Assembly (NCBI RefSeq): GCF_020023385.1
Contig: NZ_JAIQCL010000002.1
Coordinates: 186,001-250,000, forward strand
DNA from: Planococcus circulans
GTDB taxonomy: Bacteria > Bacillota > Bacilli > Bacillales_A > Planococcaceae
Direction: 5' to 3'
Length of the DNA stretch: 64,000 nucleotides
Numbering within the stretch: position 1 is the first letter of the stretch; the number at the start of each line of letters is the position of its first letter. Positions 25,463 to 34,352 of this stretch are shown piece by piece. A program made the translations under genes and the position numbers. The notes under the pieces are model-generated. The model worked only from the letters and a program-made list of their open reading frames with translations. It ran no database searches and had not been told where the DNA came from.

Positions 25463-25972
25463 ATGGATGTAAAATTTCCGATTGGACAATTACAGGTTCC
25501 TGATAACGTGAAAACTGAACATCTCCAGGAATGGCTCGGAAAAATCGAAACATACACCACACGGTTGAGAGAAGCTGTCGATCTATTGGATGAAGAGCAA
25601 TTGGGCAAGAAGTACAGAGAAGGCAGTTGGACAGTTCGTCAGCTTGTGCATCATATTGCGGATTCGCAATTGAATATGTATCAGCGCCTGAAGCTGGCTT
25701 TGACGGACGACAATCCAACAATTCCTGCTTTTGACCAGGAAAAATGGGTGGCACTTCCGGACAACGAGCTGCCGGTGGAAAGTTCAATCCGAATTCTGGA
25801 GGGGCTGAACGAGCGGATCGTCGCACTTGGCCAGCATGTGACTGAAGAGCAATTGGACCGCGTTTTCACCCACGAAACGAATGGTGAAATCAGCGTTGCG
25901 ACCAAACTGGCGAAACTATGCTGGCACGAAGAGCATCATTTGGAACATATCAAGATTGCTTTGGGGAACTGA
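25463..25972 (+). CDS. DinB-like metal-dependent hydrolase, BstA/YfiT family
   Basis: A 169-residue four-helix protein of the DinB superfamily. It closely follows the YfiT/BstA pattern: FPIGQLQVPDNVKTEH at the start, WTVRQLVHHIADSQLNMYQRLKLALTDDNPTI, then YPxFDQEKW-like AFDQEKWVALPDNELPVESSI, and the C-terminal CWHEEHHLEHIKIAL. The histidines of VHHIADSQ and HEEHHLEH are the three metal ligands. BstA relatives attach bacillithiol to electrophiles, a detoxification step in Bacillales; that activity is known for the family and inferred here. AAGAGG lies about 8 nt before the ATG at 25463. Monocistronic, followed by terminator 26043-26099. Confidence 0.9.
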   Translation: MDVKFPIGQLQVPDNVKTEHLQEWLGKIETYTTRLREAVDLLDEEQLGKKYREGSWTVRQLVHHIADSQLNMYQRLKLALTDDNPTIPAFDQEKWVALPDNELPVESSIRILEGLNERIVALGQHVTEEQLDRVFTHETNGEISVATKLAKLCWHEEHHLEHIKIALGN

Positions 25973-26042
25973 ATAGTGCCAGTGTGTTAAACGAAAGTTA
26001 ATAAGAGTCTTTGCTTCAGAAAAAATTTCATCTATACAAAGT

Positions 26043-26099
26043 AAATGCATGAAGAAACCGACATATCCAGAAATGGAACGGATTCTTCATGCATTTTTA
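26043..26099 (+). terminator. Terminator with 14-bp perfect stem
   Basis: AAATGCATGAAGAA (26043-26056) and TTCTTCATGCATTT (26083-26096) flank a 26-nt loop and continue into T's. It ends the BstA/YfiT-like gene. The rest of the gap to 26312 shows no further feature. Confidence 0.9.
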
Positions 26100-26312
26100 T
26101 TTATTACAATAAACAACCTTAAGTTTTTATGAAACAGAAGCATGTGAGGAATTCTGGAAATTTATTTCCCGAACAATTGAATTGCCTATTGCAAACATAC
26201 GTTCTATTTTATTAAGGCGAAATTACATAAAAATGGAATGGCGGGTTGTTTTGCCGCGCATTCAACGGATGCCTCTTCAATAAAGACAGTAAAAAATTGA
26301 AGGAGGAAAAGT

Positions 26313-26981
26313 ATGTTTCAATCAGGCAAGGAATTGGAAAATCTTTTTTACACACAGGCAGCTTTCTATAAACTGCAGACGCACAGGGAAATTCAGACTT
26401 GCCGAAGTCTCGTTGTCATCAGCCGAATAGGCGCAAAAAGTGAAGGAGTCGATGCGTTATTCGTGCTCTTGAATCCAGGGCAATGTCTTCCGTTGGCTGG
26501 AGAAGATTCGATTCTTTTGCTTTCAGGTGAAGTTGCAGACTTGCCGCTCACACCCGCCACTCCCGATAATACGCTGTACCAATTGATGCGCCTCATGGAG
26601 CGGATGAACTGGAATTCAGTCCAGGTCATCAACCTTACTGACCTAAGGACGAGGAAATTTGACGAGTATAAAGAAGGGCAGAGGTTCATGAAAAAATGCG
26701 GCGATAGCCGCCATACGATCTTTTCAATGGATCGGTACGTTGAACTTTTGGATTGCGTGGAGCGGGCAGATGCGGTTATCGCGGGATGGGGCACTAAAGC
26801 GCCGATTATTCCAGCTGCGGAAAATGCGTATCCCCTTTTATGGGAGGTGGCAGACATCAAGGGCCTCGCCTATAAAACGCACACGCTGTACTATCATCCA
26901 TTTCCTTGGCTGAAGAACAAATGCATCAAGTGGCTGGATGATATGGAAACGCAGTTAAAAAGAACGGCAGAAGTGGTTTAG
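26313..26981 (+). CDS. DUF1643-like protein
   Basis: A 222-residue cytosolic protein. LFVLLNPGQCLP, PDNTLYQLMRLMERMNWNSVQVINLTDLRTRKFDEY and VERADAVIAGWGTKAPI correspond to the three conserved blocks of DUF1643 (leading MLNPS, the NL line, and AWG). The family has no assigned reaction; it is scattered on mobile elements and in bacterial genomes. GGAGGAAAAGT precedes the ATG. It lies just upstream of the damaged toxin-antitoxin pair, in the same orientation, but about 125 bp away, so co-transcription is uncertain. Confidence 0.75.
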   Translation: MFQSGKELENLFYTQAAFYKLQTHREIQTCRSLVVISRIGAKSEGVDALFVLLNPGQCLPLAGEDSILLLSGEVADLPLTPATPDNTLYQLMRLMERMNWNSVQVINLTDLRTRKFDEYKEGQRFMKKCGDSRHTIFSMDRYVELLDCVERADAVIAGWGTKAPIIPAAENAYPLLWEVADIKGLAYKTHTLYYHPFPWLKNKCIKWLDDMETQLKRTAEVV

Positions 26982-27107
26982 AAAAGGATTTCTAAGAAAG
27001 GGAGATGTAAATTAGAAACACGCTTGAATGTAAGGATGAAGGGTGTATAAACATTGTTTAAACTTTTTGGGCGTGACAAAATGATAGCATGAAGGAAGGT
27101 GGAAATC

Positions 27108-27366
27108 ATGGCAAAAGTCGTTGATCACCAGCAAGCCACAGTAAAAAAAATGGGGGAATAATCTGGGGGTTCGATTCAATGCGTCCATCATCAATAAAAC
27201 GATAATAGAAGTCGATACAAAAGTAGAAATTTCCGTGTTGGATAATGGGACAATCATGATTAAGCCTTTGAAAAAACGCAAGTCACTCAATGAAATTATT
27301 AAGGGTCTGACAAGTGATAATCAGGGTGAAGAGCTGATTAAAGATACAGTCGGAGAAGAGTTATAA
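27108..27366 (+). pseudogene. mazE: MazE/AbrB-type antitoxin with +1 frameshift in an A8 run
   Basis: GAAGGAAGGTGG stands 6 nt before ATG. The frame reads MAKVVDHQQATVKK then stops after MGE. If one A of the eight-A run (27143-27150) is removed, it continues as KKWGNNLGVRFNASIINKTIIEVDTKVEISVLDNGTIMIKPLKKRKSL and on to GEEL, a normal about 85-residue SpoVT-AbrB antitoxin whose TAA overlaps the toxin ATG (TAATG). So the frame is broken by exactly one base in a homopolymer. It could be polymerase or ribosomal slippage, a real mutation, or an assembly error. If real, loss of antitoxin would need an inactive toxin. Confidence 0.8.
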
Positions 27367-27824
27367 TGGGTACTTATATGCCGGCACAAGGAGATTTGAT
27401 CTACTTGAACTTTGACCCAAGCACAGACATGGAAATACAAAAACGAAGACCAGCTATTGTATTAAGCAACACTGAGTACAATGAAAAATCAACGTTCATT
27501 TTCGTCTGTCCAATCACTTCTAAATCTATGGGCCATCCTATGGAAGTCGAAGTGCCATCCGGTCTTAACGTATCCGGTTTTGCTCTTCCTCATCAGATGA
27601 AGAGCGTGGATTATACGAAACGGGATTTAGAGTATAAAGATACTCCTGTGACAGAAGATTTTCTCGATGAATGTGTGTACTATGTTAAGTTGCTCATGGA
27701 AAAAACTTTTGAATTCAATTACTTAAGAGTAATCACCTACTATCCGAGGAGGAAAGTGGGCGGTTGCTTCTTTTTATTTTCTGCAGTTTCAGTTCTGCTA
27801 AGCAAGCGGGACAGCGCTGGGTAG
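27366..27824 (+). CDS. mazF: PemK/MazF family endoribonuclease toxin, abnormal C-terminal extension
   Basis: The first about 115 residues match PemK/MazF toxins, small beta-barrel mRNA interferases: PAQGDLIYLNFDPSTDMEIQKRRPAIVLSN, FVCPITSKSMGHPMEVEVPSG and GFALPHQMKSVDYTKRDLEY, with the catalytic R/T region (KRRPAIVLS; CPITS). Relatives end at about residue 110-116 (here near YYVKLLME); this frame goes on for about 37 residues of unrelated basic and hydrophobic sequence. One extra T in the T4 at 27707-27710 would place TGA right after KTF. The gene overlaps mazE by one base. Confidence 0.85.
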   Translation: MGTYMPAQGDLIYLNFDPSTDMEIQKRRPAIVLSNTEYNEKSTFIFVCPITSKSMGHPMEVEVPSGLNVSGFALPHQMKSVDYTKRDLEYKDTPVTEDFLDECVYYVKLLMEKTFEFNYLRVITYYPRRKVGGCFFLFSAVSVLLSKRDSAG

Positions 27825-27968
27825 AAGGCTTTAAAATCGCTTCCCAGTGTAAAAATTCTAAGTGAATTCTGTGGCATACAGGGATAGAGTGGGAAATTGT
27901 TCTTTTGGAACAGCTCCTGGATTATCATTTTAATGCAGGGAATGTTCCCGTCAGCATTCCTTTAGAAT

Positions 27969-28790
27969 TCAAGTCCAGAAAACACGCGTTTCTTTCACCT
28001 TATTCTCCAACCCCCGAGCCATCCGCGCAATGATGAGCAGCAGCAATGCCAGACTGGCAAGCAACACAACAAGGTTCGGCACGCTTTTCGTATACAGGTC
28101 GTTGATGCTCGATACCATCAGCCATTGTGGAAAAGACGGATTGACGAAACTTTGGTAAACGGCGATCAGGTTATTGGCGATGTGCAGCAGAATTGGGACA
28201 AGTAAATTGCCGGTCTTCAGGTACAGGAGCGATGCCACCACTGCGAACAGGAAGGCACCGAAAAAGTTGACGTGGAAGATGCCGAAAATCAGACTCGACA
28301 AGCCGAGCCCATTCCAGAAGCCGAATGTTGCGATCAGCCGGTTCAGGAGCAACCCGCGGAACACGAACTCTTCTGCAATCGGCGCGATGATCGCTAAGAT
28401 GAAACTGGTCGCCACCATGTACCAAAGCGCGTCGGGGAACGGCTGCGGCGTGAGCGCAAAATCGACTACAGCTGGGGCGATGGGCATGAGCGCCCGCAAC
28501 AGCAGCCAATAGATGCTCATGGAAAACAGCAGCACCAGCACGGTGAGTCCGGATAACGGCAATAGCCAACGCGCGGTGCCGCGGAAGAACACGACGTGGC
28601 GCAGTTTTACACTACGTTTTTTGAACTGGTAGCTCAGCAGCCATATCGGCAGGACGGTATAGAAAATCAATTGCATCATCACACTGGTGATGAGTACATT
28701 TTGAGTGGCCTGCAGCAGGATGAAAACCGCTACGATGATCGCGGCCGCCATCCAGCCATGTACAAAACGGGTTCTCTTTTCCTCGAACAT
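27969..28790 (-). CDS. CPBP family intramembrane glutamic endopeptidase
   Basis: About 273 residues with eight hydrophobic helices. The three CPBP (CAAX protease/Abi) motifs are in order: EEFVFRGLL (E-E-x-x-x-R), FGIFHVNFFGA (F-x-x-x-H), and HIANNLIA (H-x-x-x-N/B). The family cleaves or processes membrane-embedded substrates, for example in bacteriocin immunity; the substrate is unknown. I start at MFEEKRTR (28790), where GGCGG and GAGG lie upstream; the upstream ATG at 28844 has no ribosome site. It is the last minus-strand gene before the TA remnant, and the region 28791-29200 upstream holds no gene I can support. Confidence 0.85.
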   Translation of the reverse strand: MFEEKRTRFVHGWMAAAIIVAVFILLQATQNVLITSVMMQLIFYTVLPIWLLSYQFKKRSVKLRHVVFFRGTARWLLPLSGLTVLVLLFSMSIYWLLLRALMPIAPAVVDFALTPQPFPDALWYMVATSFILAIIAPIAEEFVFRGLLLNRLIATFGFWNGLGLSSLIFGIFHVNFFGAFLFAVVASLLYLKTGNLLVPILLHIANNLIAVYQSFVNPSFPQWLMVSSINDLYTKSVPNLVVLLASLALLLLIIARMARGLENKVKETRVFWT

Positions 28791-29200
28791 CCTCAACGCC
28801 GCCTTTCGTTTCAGATTAAAGCACAGAAACATCGTTAAAGACATATAAGTTTATTTAGAGGAAATATGATAAAAATAACGTTAATTTAAGGTGCGGATAC
28901 TATTTTGCTTTTATGATAGCATGACTTTTAGTTTTTAAAAATGTTTGGAGATCTATTAATAAATGAAGAAATCAAATCTAGGTAAAAAAATTAGATTTTT
29001 TGAGCAGACAACAGCCTACTTCCCAATGTGCAGACAGATTTTCGTTTCTGCTGCAGAGAACAGTTTTACAATTTAACTAATCAGGGAAGAGATAATGGAG
29101 AAAGCTTGTATAGGAATTATTTTGTGCTGTTTGGATTTTACTGTGCAGTGCAGTATTCACGGAACGATAAAAAAAATAACTAATGAAAGGATGAGTCATT

Positions 29201-30010
29201 GTGGACGAAAGTACACTGAAGAAAACAAAGCTGTTCACGATTTTGAATTTGGTTTTATACTTTTTGACGCTCGGTGTCAATTACCTCGGATCTTCCGGGT
29301 TTTTCAATGGGCAGAGCCAAGGGGACATCTCCGACCAATACTTGACGCTTATTTCCCCGGCGCCTTTTACGTTTTCGATTTGGGGCGTCATTTATAGTCT
29401 GCTGTTGATTACGCTGATCTATTTGTTTATCAAACGGAAAGATGCGAGAGTCAGCAAGCTGGTCTTGTTGATCACACCATGGTTTATCGTTCTCTCTCTG
29501 TGCAATATGAGCTGGATCGTTACATTCTCTTATGAGCGATTGGGCATTTCCACGATTTTAATAATAGGCATGTTGTTCTCCTTGCTCGTCATCATCGGGA
29601 AAATCTATACACATCGCTTTGAAGTTCCGTCGACGCTGGCAGGACTCAGCTTCACCCTCTACTGTGCATGGGTGACCATCGCAACCGTCGTCAACGTCTC
29701 GTTGCTTTTGGTACAGCTGGAGTGGAACGGTTTCGGCATTTCCTATTCGGTCTGGACTCTGATCATCTTGACGGTTGCCATCGCATTTGTCCTCATTTAC
29801 TTGACGCAGTACAAGAACGCTGCCTACCCACTGCCTTTAGCATGGGCATTCTTCGGAATCTACAGTTCGTATGCGAGCGGTCGGGTCAATCCGGAGTTAG
29901 CAACAGCCATCCAAGGATTCTTGATTGCCGGTATCGTGATCTTCCTGATTGCGGCGATCTGGAGATTTATCAAAAATGGAAATTCTCTTTTCCTGAAACA
30001 TTCGGAGTAA
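29201..30010 (+). CDS. TspO/MBR-related membrane protein (tryptophan-rich sensory protein-like)
   Basis: A 269-residue, mostly hydrophobic protein with about eight helices. APFTFSIWGVIYSLLLITL carries the family's PPxFxxxWxxxY-like motif, and LYCAWVTIATVVN and WNGFGISYSVW match later TspO-type segments. It is longer than classical TspO (about 155-160 residues) and belongs to the extended group annotated as tryptophan-rich sensory protein. A GTG start with GAAAGGATGAG upstream is used. TspO proteins bind porphyrins and other ligands and affect stress signalling; here the role is unknown. It is convergent with yitT. Confidence 0.75.
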   Translation: MDESTLKKTKLFTILNLVLYFLTLGVNYLGSSGFFNGQSQGDISDQYLTLISPAPFTFSIWGVIYSLLLITLIYLFIKRKDARVSKLVLLITPWFIVLSLCNMSWIVTFSYERLGISTILIIGMLFSLLVIIGKIYTHRFEVPSTLAGLSFTLYCAWVTIATVVNVSLLLVQLEWNGFGISYSVWTLIILTVAIAFVLIYLTQYKNAAYPLPLAWAFFGIYSSYASGRVNPELATAIQGFLIAGIVIFLIAAIWRFIKNGNSLFLKHSE

Positions 30011-30025
30011 GAAAGTTCTCCACGT

Positions 30026-30071
30026 AAAAACAGACACAAAAGCTCTTTTAAAGAGTTTTGTGTCTGTTTTT
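30026..30071. terminator. Bidirectional terminator between converging genes
   Basis: AAAAACAGACACAAAA (30026-30041) and TTTTGTGTCTGTTTTT (30056-30071) form a perfect 16-bp stem. It serves both the TspO-like gene and the minus-strand YitT gene. Confidence 0.93.
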
Positions 30072-30082
30072 GTTTCTGACAA

Positions 30083-30958
30083 TCAATGAATATCCCGTTT
30101 CCTGAAACTCCCGCCCCTTACTTCGGCTACATCGTAGACAGCGACGAACGCGTTGCTGTCGATTTCGAAGATGATTTCCTTCATTTTGCTGTCTTCGAGC
30201 CGGTTGATGATGCACGTGATTTCTTTGTATTGCTCGTTTGTATAGGCACCGTTGACGATATTGTAGGTGGCGTTGCGTCCGAGCCGGTCGTAAATGGTCT
30301 GGACGAGCAGCTCTGGTTCACGCGAAATGATTTTGTAGGTTTTGGAGCCGCTGAATCCTTCTTCGACCAGATGGATTACTTTTGAGGCGATGAAGTAAGC
30401 AATTCCTGATAGGAAAGCGCCCTGCAGGCCGAAGACGAAAGAAACGATGATAAAGACAAATACGTTAAGGAATAAAATCATATCACTTGTTCCGAAAGGC
30501 AGTTTGCGTGAAAGCAGCACGGCCAGCATGTCGATGCCATCGAGCGCACCCCCGTTGCGGAGTGCAAGTCCCATTCCAAAACCGATGATGATGCCCCCAA
30601 TAACGGTGACCAATAAGGTATCGCCTTCAATGATGGCCGGGATATGATGCATAAGCGTTGTAGCATAAGCAAGGGAAGCGATGCCGATGATGGAGTAGAT
30701 GGCAAAGCTTTTCCCGATTTGCTTATAGCCTAAATAGACGAATGGAATGTTGAGGACAGCAATCAGCAAGCCAAGCGGCAAGCCGAATAATTGGGAGCCG
30801 ACGATGCTGATGCCTGTGACTCCTCCGTCTGATACATTGTTCGGGATCAGTACGGCTTCGAGGCCATAGGCGGTGATAAACGCGCCGATGATAATGGGCA
30901 GTGCCCGTAACATCAATTTCCCTTTATTGGCTTTTCGTTTTGTGTTTGGTGCAGTCAT
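30083..30958 (-). CDS. YitT family membrane protein (YitT domain plus DUF2179)
   Basis: About 291 residues. The N-terminal about 180 residues hold five to six helices with PNNVSDGGVTGISI and IGFGMGLALRNGGALDGIDMLAVLLSRKLPFGTSDMI, both conserved in YitT proteins. The C-terminal about 100 residues (KTYKIISREPELLVQTIYDRLGRNATYNIVNGAYTN) are the soluble DUF2179 domain. The family has no firm role; some members bear on anion export. I start at MTAPNTKR (30958), preceded by AGAAGAGGAATAG; the longer frame up to 31084 has no ribosome site. Confidence 0.9.
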   Translation of the reverse strand: MTAPNTKRKANKGKLMLRALPIIIGAFITAYGLEAVLIPNNVSDGGVTGISIVGSQLFGLPLGLLIAVLNIPFVYLGYKQIGKSFAIYSIIGIASLAYATTLMHHIPAIIEGDTLLVTVIGGIIIGFGMGLALRNGGALDGIDMLAVLLSRKLPFGTSDMILFLNVFVFIIVSFVFGLQGAFLSGIAYFIASKVIHLVEEGFSGSKTYKIISREPELLVQTIYDRLGRNATYNIVNGAYTNEQYKEITCIINRLEDSKMKEIIFEIDSNAFVAVYDVAEVRGGSFRKRDIH

Positions 30959-31217
30959 TCTATTCCTCTTCTCTGTCGTTTCATGGTGGTATTTTTTCAC
31001 TCTAACTATTAAATATAATCCTTTTATTGTTATTTTAGTAGAGTGAATTTTGAAGAGGATCGAATAAGAACATTTATAGTGCATATGCGAGGCCTGAAGA
31101 TGGGGGATATTCCTTTTTTATTCGTATAAATGCATCGTTCCGTAATCATGAGAAACCTTCAAAAATTAAATCCCTTTCTGAAGATGCTTATTAAATAAAT
31201 GTTTCGAATTCGCCATA

Positions 31218-31246
31218 TTGACAATATTTTGACATTGTACTATTAT
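31218..31246 (+). promoter_or_regulatory. Sigma-A promoter for the flavodoxin gene
   Basis: TTGACA (31218-31223), a 17-bp spacer, then TATTAT (31241-31246), about 97 nt upstream of the flavodoxin start. This is a close match to the consensus. Confidence 0.75.
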
Positions 31247-31342
31247 GACCTTGAATTTAATAAATGCTTGCTCCTTTTGTAGCCTTAAACAGCCCATGGC
31301 CAATCCAAAATACCAAACGCCAAATTCTTAGGAGGAACTACC

Positions 31343-31891
31343 ATGAAACCGTTGGTCGTCTACTATTCCCACTCAGGAAACAACGAAAAATTGGCTCTCG
31401 AACTCCGTGATAGAATCGGCTGTGATATGTACGAAGTGAAGGAAAAAAAGAAACGGAAAAACCTTTCCATCTTTGCCGATTTCTTGGTGAAGCGCAACTC
31501 ACGTCTGGCTCCGCTTGATTTTGAGATAAGCGACTATGGGCCGATCATTTTGGTGGCACCTATTTGGGCAGGAAAGATTGCCGCTCCGATGCGGACATTC
31601 ATCAATAGGGAAAAGGATAAACTTACGAATTATTCCTTTATCACCTTATGCAGCGGCCGGACCGGGCAAGGTGAAAAAATACTGGCCGAATTATCTTCCC
31701 TGACACCGAAGCAGCCAACGACAGTATCAGAGCTGTGGATCAACAACCTGCTTCCTGAAGAGCAGCGCAATAAAATAAAGTACGCCACCAACTTCCGGGT
31801 TGAAAAGCAGCATATGCAGCAATTCGATGAACAGATCCAATTCTTCATTGAAATGGCTTTGCATACCGAAAAAGAAGAGGCACTCCTTTGA
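31343..31891 (+). CDS. Flavodoxin family protein
   Basis: A 182-residue FMN-binding-type protein. The phosphate-binding loop is YYSHSGNNEKLA at residues 7-18, and IILVAPIWAGKIAAPMRTFI holds the aromatic residue that usually stacks on the isoalloxazine ring, as in flavodoxin-like fold proteins with reductase or electron-transfer duty. Classical flavodoxins are about 140-170 residues, so length is normal. GGAGGAACTACC precedes the ATG. It sits alone, with its own promoter and terminator; the partner enzyme is not evident. Confidence 0.85.
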   Translation: MKPLVVYYSHSGNNEKLALELRDRIGCDMYEVKEKKKRKNLSIFADFLVKRNSRLAPLDFEISDYGPIILVAPIWAGKIAAPMRTFINREKDKLTNYSFITLCSGRTGQGEKILAELSSLTPKQPTTVSELWINNLLPEEQRNKIKYATNFRVEKQHMQQFDEQIQFFIEMALHTEKEEALL

Positions 31892-31897
31892 AACTAT

Positions 31898-31946
31898 AGA
31901 CTGTAGACCATTTTCGTTCAATCGAGTGGGGCTGCAGTCTTTTTTT
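31898..31946 (+). terminator. Terminator of the flavodoxin gene
   Basis: AGACTGTAG (31898-31906) pairs with CTGCAGTCT (31932-31940), one G-U, followed by six T. Confidence 0.85.
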
Positions 31947-32018
31947 AAAGGTTAAACAGAGCAGCAGTGAGCTGATAGAGTGTTATTCATTGTCTGAAAT
32001 AGAAGGAGAGGGTTGGTA

Positions 32019-32750
32019 GTGGGCAGATTAGATGGCAAAGTAGCCATTATAACCGGTGGCGCCAGAGGGATGGGAGCAGCGCATGCCAAACGGTTTTTAG
32101 AAGAAGGAGCAAAGGTCGTAATTACGGACATCCTGACAGAAGAAGGCGAAGCGGCGACAACAGATCTCGGAAACGACATCAAGTTCATAAAGCATGACGT
32201 CACAAAAGCTTCGGAATGGGAAAGGGTGGTCATGGAGACAGAAACCGTATTCGGAGCGGTCAATGTGCTGGTCAATAATGCGGGGATTGCGTTGCTCAAA
32301 CCCATCGGCAAAATGACAGAAGCCCAGTACCGGAAAGTCATTGACGTCAACCAAGTCTCGGTATTTCTGGGGATGAAGTACGTGCATCCCTCAATGAGCA
32401 AAGCGGAGAATGGGTCCATCATCAATATTTCTTCTATTAGCGGGTTAAGCGGAAACACCGACTCCATAGCTTACAGTGCTTCAAAATTCGCGGTAAGAGG
32501 CATGACGAAAAGTGCCGCAATCGAGTTTGGAAGAGAAGGAATCCGCGTCAATTCCGTTCATCCGGGGATTATTGAAACGCCGATGGTCAGGAAAAGCCGA
32601 GTCAGTAAGATGGCAAAGGCGATTCCGTTGCAGCGCACAGCCCAGCCGGAAGAAGTGAGCGACTTGCTTGTCTACTTAGCTTCAGATGAATCGGGTTATG
32701 TTACGGGGGCTGAATTTGTCATTGATGGGGGATTGACCGCGGGATTATAG
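32019..32750 (+). CDS. SDR family oxidoreductase
   Basis: About 243 residues, a full-length classical SDR. TGGARGMG is the Rossmann glycine motif, DILTE the NAD-preferring acidic position, NNAG the structural motif, and the catalytic set is Asn-Ser-Tyr-Lys with INISSISG and YSASKFAV. The C-terminus PEEVSDLLVYLASDESGYVTGAEFVIDGGLTAG is standard. The start is a GTG at 32019, 7 nt after AGGAGAGGG; a TTG six nucleotides upstream is less likely. The substrate is unknown; relatives are annotated as glucose or hydroxysteroid dehydrogenases. Not linked to neighbours. Confidence 0.92.
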   Translation: MGRLDGKVAIITGGARGMGAAHAKRFLEEGAKVVITDILTEEGEAATTDLGNDIKFIKHDVTKASEWERVVMETETVFGAVNVLVNNAGIALLKPIGKMTEAQYRKVIDVNQVSVFLGMKYVHPSMSKAENGSIINISSISGLSGNTDSIAYSASKFAVRGMTKSAAIEFGREGIRVNSVHPGIIETPMVRKSRVSKMAKAIPLQRTAQPEEVSDLLVYLASDESGYVTGAEFVIDGGLTAGL

Positions 32751-32821
32751 AAGGAAGAGGTAAACTGTGCAAAAAAAATTATCTAAACGATTCCAATTAT
32801 ACAAAGGCCTTATGTGCCTGC

Positions 32822-32868
32822 CGACCTAACCGCGATTCCTTTACGGAATCGCGGTTAGGTCGATTTTA
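32822..32868 (+). terminator. Terminator with 18-bp perfect stem after the SDR gene
   Basis: CGACCTAACCGCGATTCC (32822-32839) and its exact complement (32845-32862) close on a 5-nt loop and are followed by ATTTTATT. Confidence 0.9.
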
Positions 32869-32897
32869 TTCGTATTTGAATGCCGCTGAATGCAATC

Positions 32898-33701
32898 CTA
32901 TTCAAAGTCATCGATAAAAGCGGTGATTTCTTCAGCGACTTTTTCGGGATTTTCCCAGTACAGCATATGGCCAAGCTTTGGAAGGATTTTGAGGCTTGCG
33001 CCAGTGATGGCATCGGTGAGTTTTTCCTGGTCTTTTGGTGATGCGATCCTGTCCTGGCCTCCGCAGATTATGAGCGTGGCAGCTTTCACCTGGTCCAAGC
33101 GATCAGGAAATTTTTCTTTCAGCGCAGCCTCGCTCGTTTCTTTCCAAACACGTGCTGGCACTTTTTGTGATTCACTGTTCACCATCTCAAGAAAGTCAGA
33201 AGGGACTGGATTAGCGAAAATACCTTCCGTGAAACTTTTGATAAATGCCGGGCTGACGGGATCCGTTAACCGGGACAAAGTGGATTCCTGTATTTTGACG
33301 ATTTCCGGCTTGTCGCCGAGCGCGGAAGGGGCACCGACCAGGATGAGTCCGAGTACTCGTTTCGGGTGGTGGACCGCGAAGTTCCTTGCGGCAAAACCGC
33401 CGCTTGATGCACCTAGGATGAAGGCTTGCTCGATGGCAGCATGGTTCATGAACAACAGTAAATCAGCTTCGAAATCCTGGGTTCTGTAAGACGCTCCAGG
33501 TGCATCGATGCCGTCGTGGCCGCGCTGGGTAAAAGCGATGGCGCGGATGCGGTCCGGCAACTGCTCAAGCAGCAGCTCAAATGTCCGGCAGGAATCACCG
33601 AGGTCGTGGAGTAAAATGAGCGGGATGCCGAGCGGATCACCGGCTTCTATATAAGAAAACTCCCTGTTATTCGGTGCAAGCATTTTCTCAAGTTTCAACA
33701 T
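32898..33701 (-). CDS. Alpha/beta hydrolase
   Basis: A 267-residue alpha/beta-hydrolase-fold enzyme. The nucleophile elbow is LGASSGGFAAR (G-x-S-x-G), the oxyanion loop LHDLGDSCRTF sits near residue 35, and the late segment AATLIICGGQDRIASPKDQ gives the acid, followed by the His of KLGHMLYWENP. Full-length and well-formed. It hydrolyses an ester, lactone or peroxide substrate that is not readable from sequence. The start has AAAGGAGCGGAATTCTCC upstream. It is convergent with the SDR and ends after the SDR terminator. Confidence 0.9.
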   Translation of the reverse strand: MLKLEKMLAPNNREFSYIEAGDPLGIPLILLHDLGDSCRTFELLLEQLPDRIRAIAFTQRGHDGIDAPGASYRTQDFEADLLLFMNHAAIEQAFILGASSGGFAARNFAVHHPKRVLGLILVGAPSALGDKPEIVKIQESTLSRLTDPVSPAFIKSFTEGIFANPVPSDFLEMVNSESQKVPARVWKETSEAALKEKFPDRLDQVKAATLIICGGQDRIASPKDQEKLTDAITGASLKILPKLGHMLYWENPEKVAEEITAFIDDFE

Positions 33702-33783
33702 TGGAGAATTCCGCTCCTTTCACAGTGCAGACATCTTTGGCGCGAACTTGATTTTGCAACACTCTTGGAAAATGGGGCTTCAA

Positions 33784-33840
33784 AAAAACAGCTGCACTTT
33801 AAGATGAAATCCATCAGAGCAGCTGTTTAAAATTGACGAT
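33784..33840. terminator. Bidirectional terminator
   Basis: AACAGCTGC and GCAGCTGTT with a long T/A run on each side. On the minus strand it ends the SRPBCC gene at 33882. Confidence 0.8.
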
Positions 33841-33881
33841 TGTGAGTATGGTCATCAGTTGGTTTTTCAGATGGTCTTGGG

Positions 33882-34352
33882 TCAATCACCCTGCATGCTG
33901 TAAGTGTCGGATGTTTCACAAATGGCTTTCAGGTTGCTTAAGGTTTGCTCCACGGAATTGTCCATCAGTTTTTTGATGATGAGCGTATTGGCTACTTTCC
34001 CAATCAGCTTTCCGGGCAGTTCATAGTCCATGTCGAGCGTTATTTCCGTGCCTTCTCCTTCGGGAACATATGTCCAAAACTGTTGGGAAGTTACGGCTCC
34101 TTTGACCGTGCCTTTCCATGAATAGCTGTCGCCGTTTTTGGATGTTTCCAGCACTTCAACCTTAATTGGCATATGCATTCCCAGCATGGTGTATTTCATG
34201 TCCATTGTCGTTCCGGTTTCCCCTTTGCCGACTAAATTTTCGGGCTCTGAAAGGCCGACGTACCATTGGAACCAATGGGTCGGGTCGATTGCGTATTGAT
34301 AAACCTCGTCAATCGGCCGATCAATGTAAATCCCTTTTTTGATATTCCACAT
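33882..34352 (-). CDS. SRPBCC family protein (polyketide-cyclase/START-like)
   Basis: A 156-residue helix-grip-fold protein. The N-terminal pattern KKGIYIDRPIDEVYQYAIDPTHWFQWY is typical of SRPBCC proteins where a strand, short helix, then W form the ligand-cavity mouth; the C-terminal long helix (VANTLIIKKLMDNSVEQTLSNLKAI) closes it. It binds a hydrophobic ligand of unknown type; no catalytic residues are evident. GAGGAGGAAC precedes the ATG by about 6 nt. The gap 34353-34886 upstream is AT-rich and holds no gene I can support. Confidence 0.85.
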   Translation of the reverse strand: MWNIKKGIYIDRPIDEVYQYAIDPTHWFQWYVGLSEPENLVGKGETGTTMDMKYTMLGMHMPIKVEVLETSKNGDSYSWKGTVKGAVTSQQFWTYVPEGEGTEITLDMDYELPGKLIGKVANTLIIKKLMDNSVEQTLSNLKAICETSDTYSMQGD

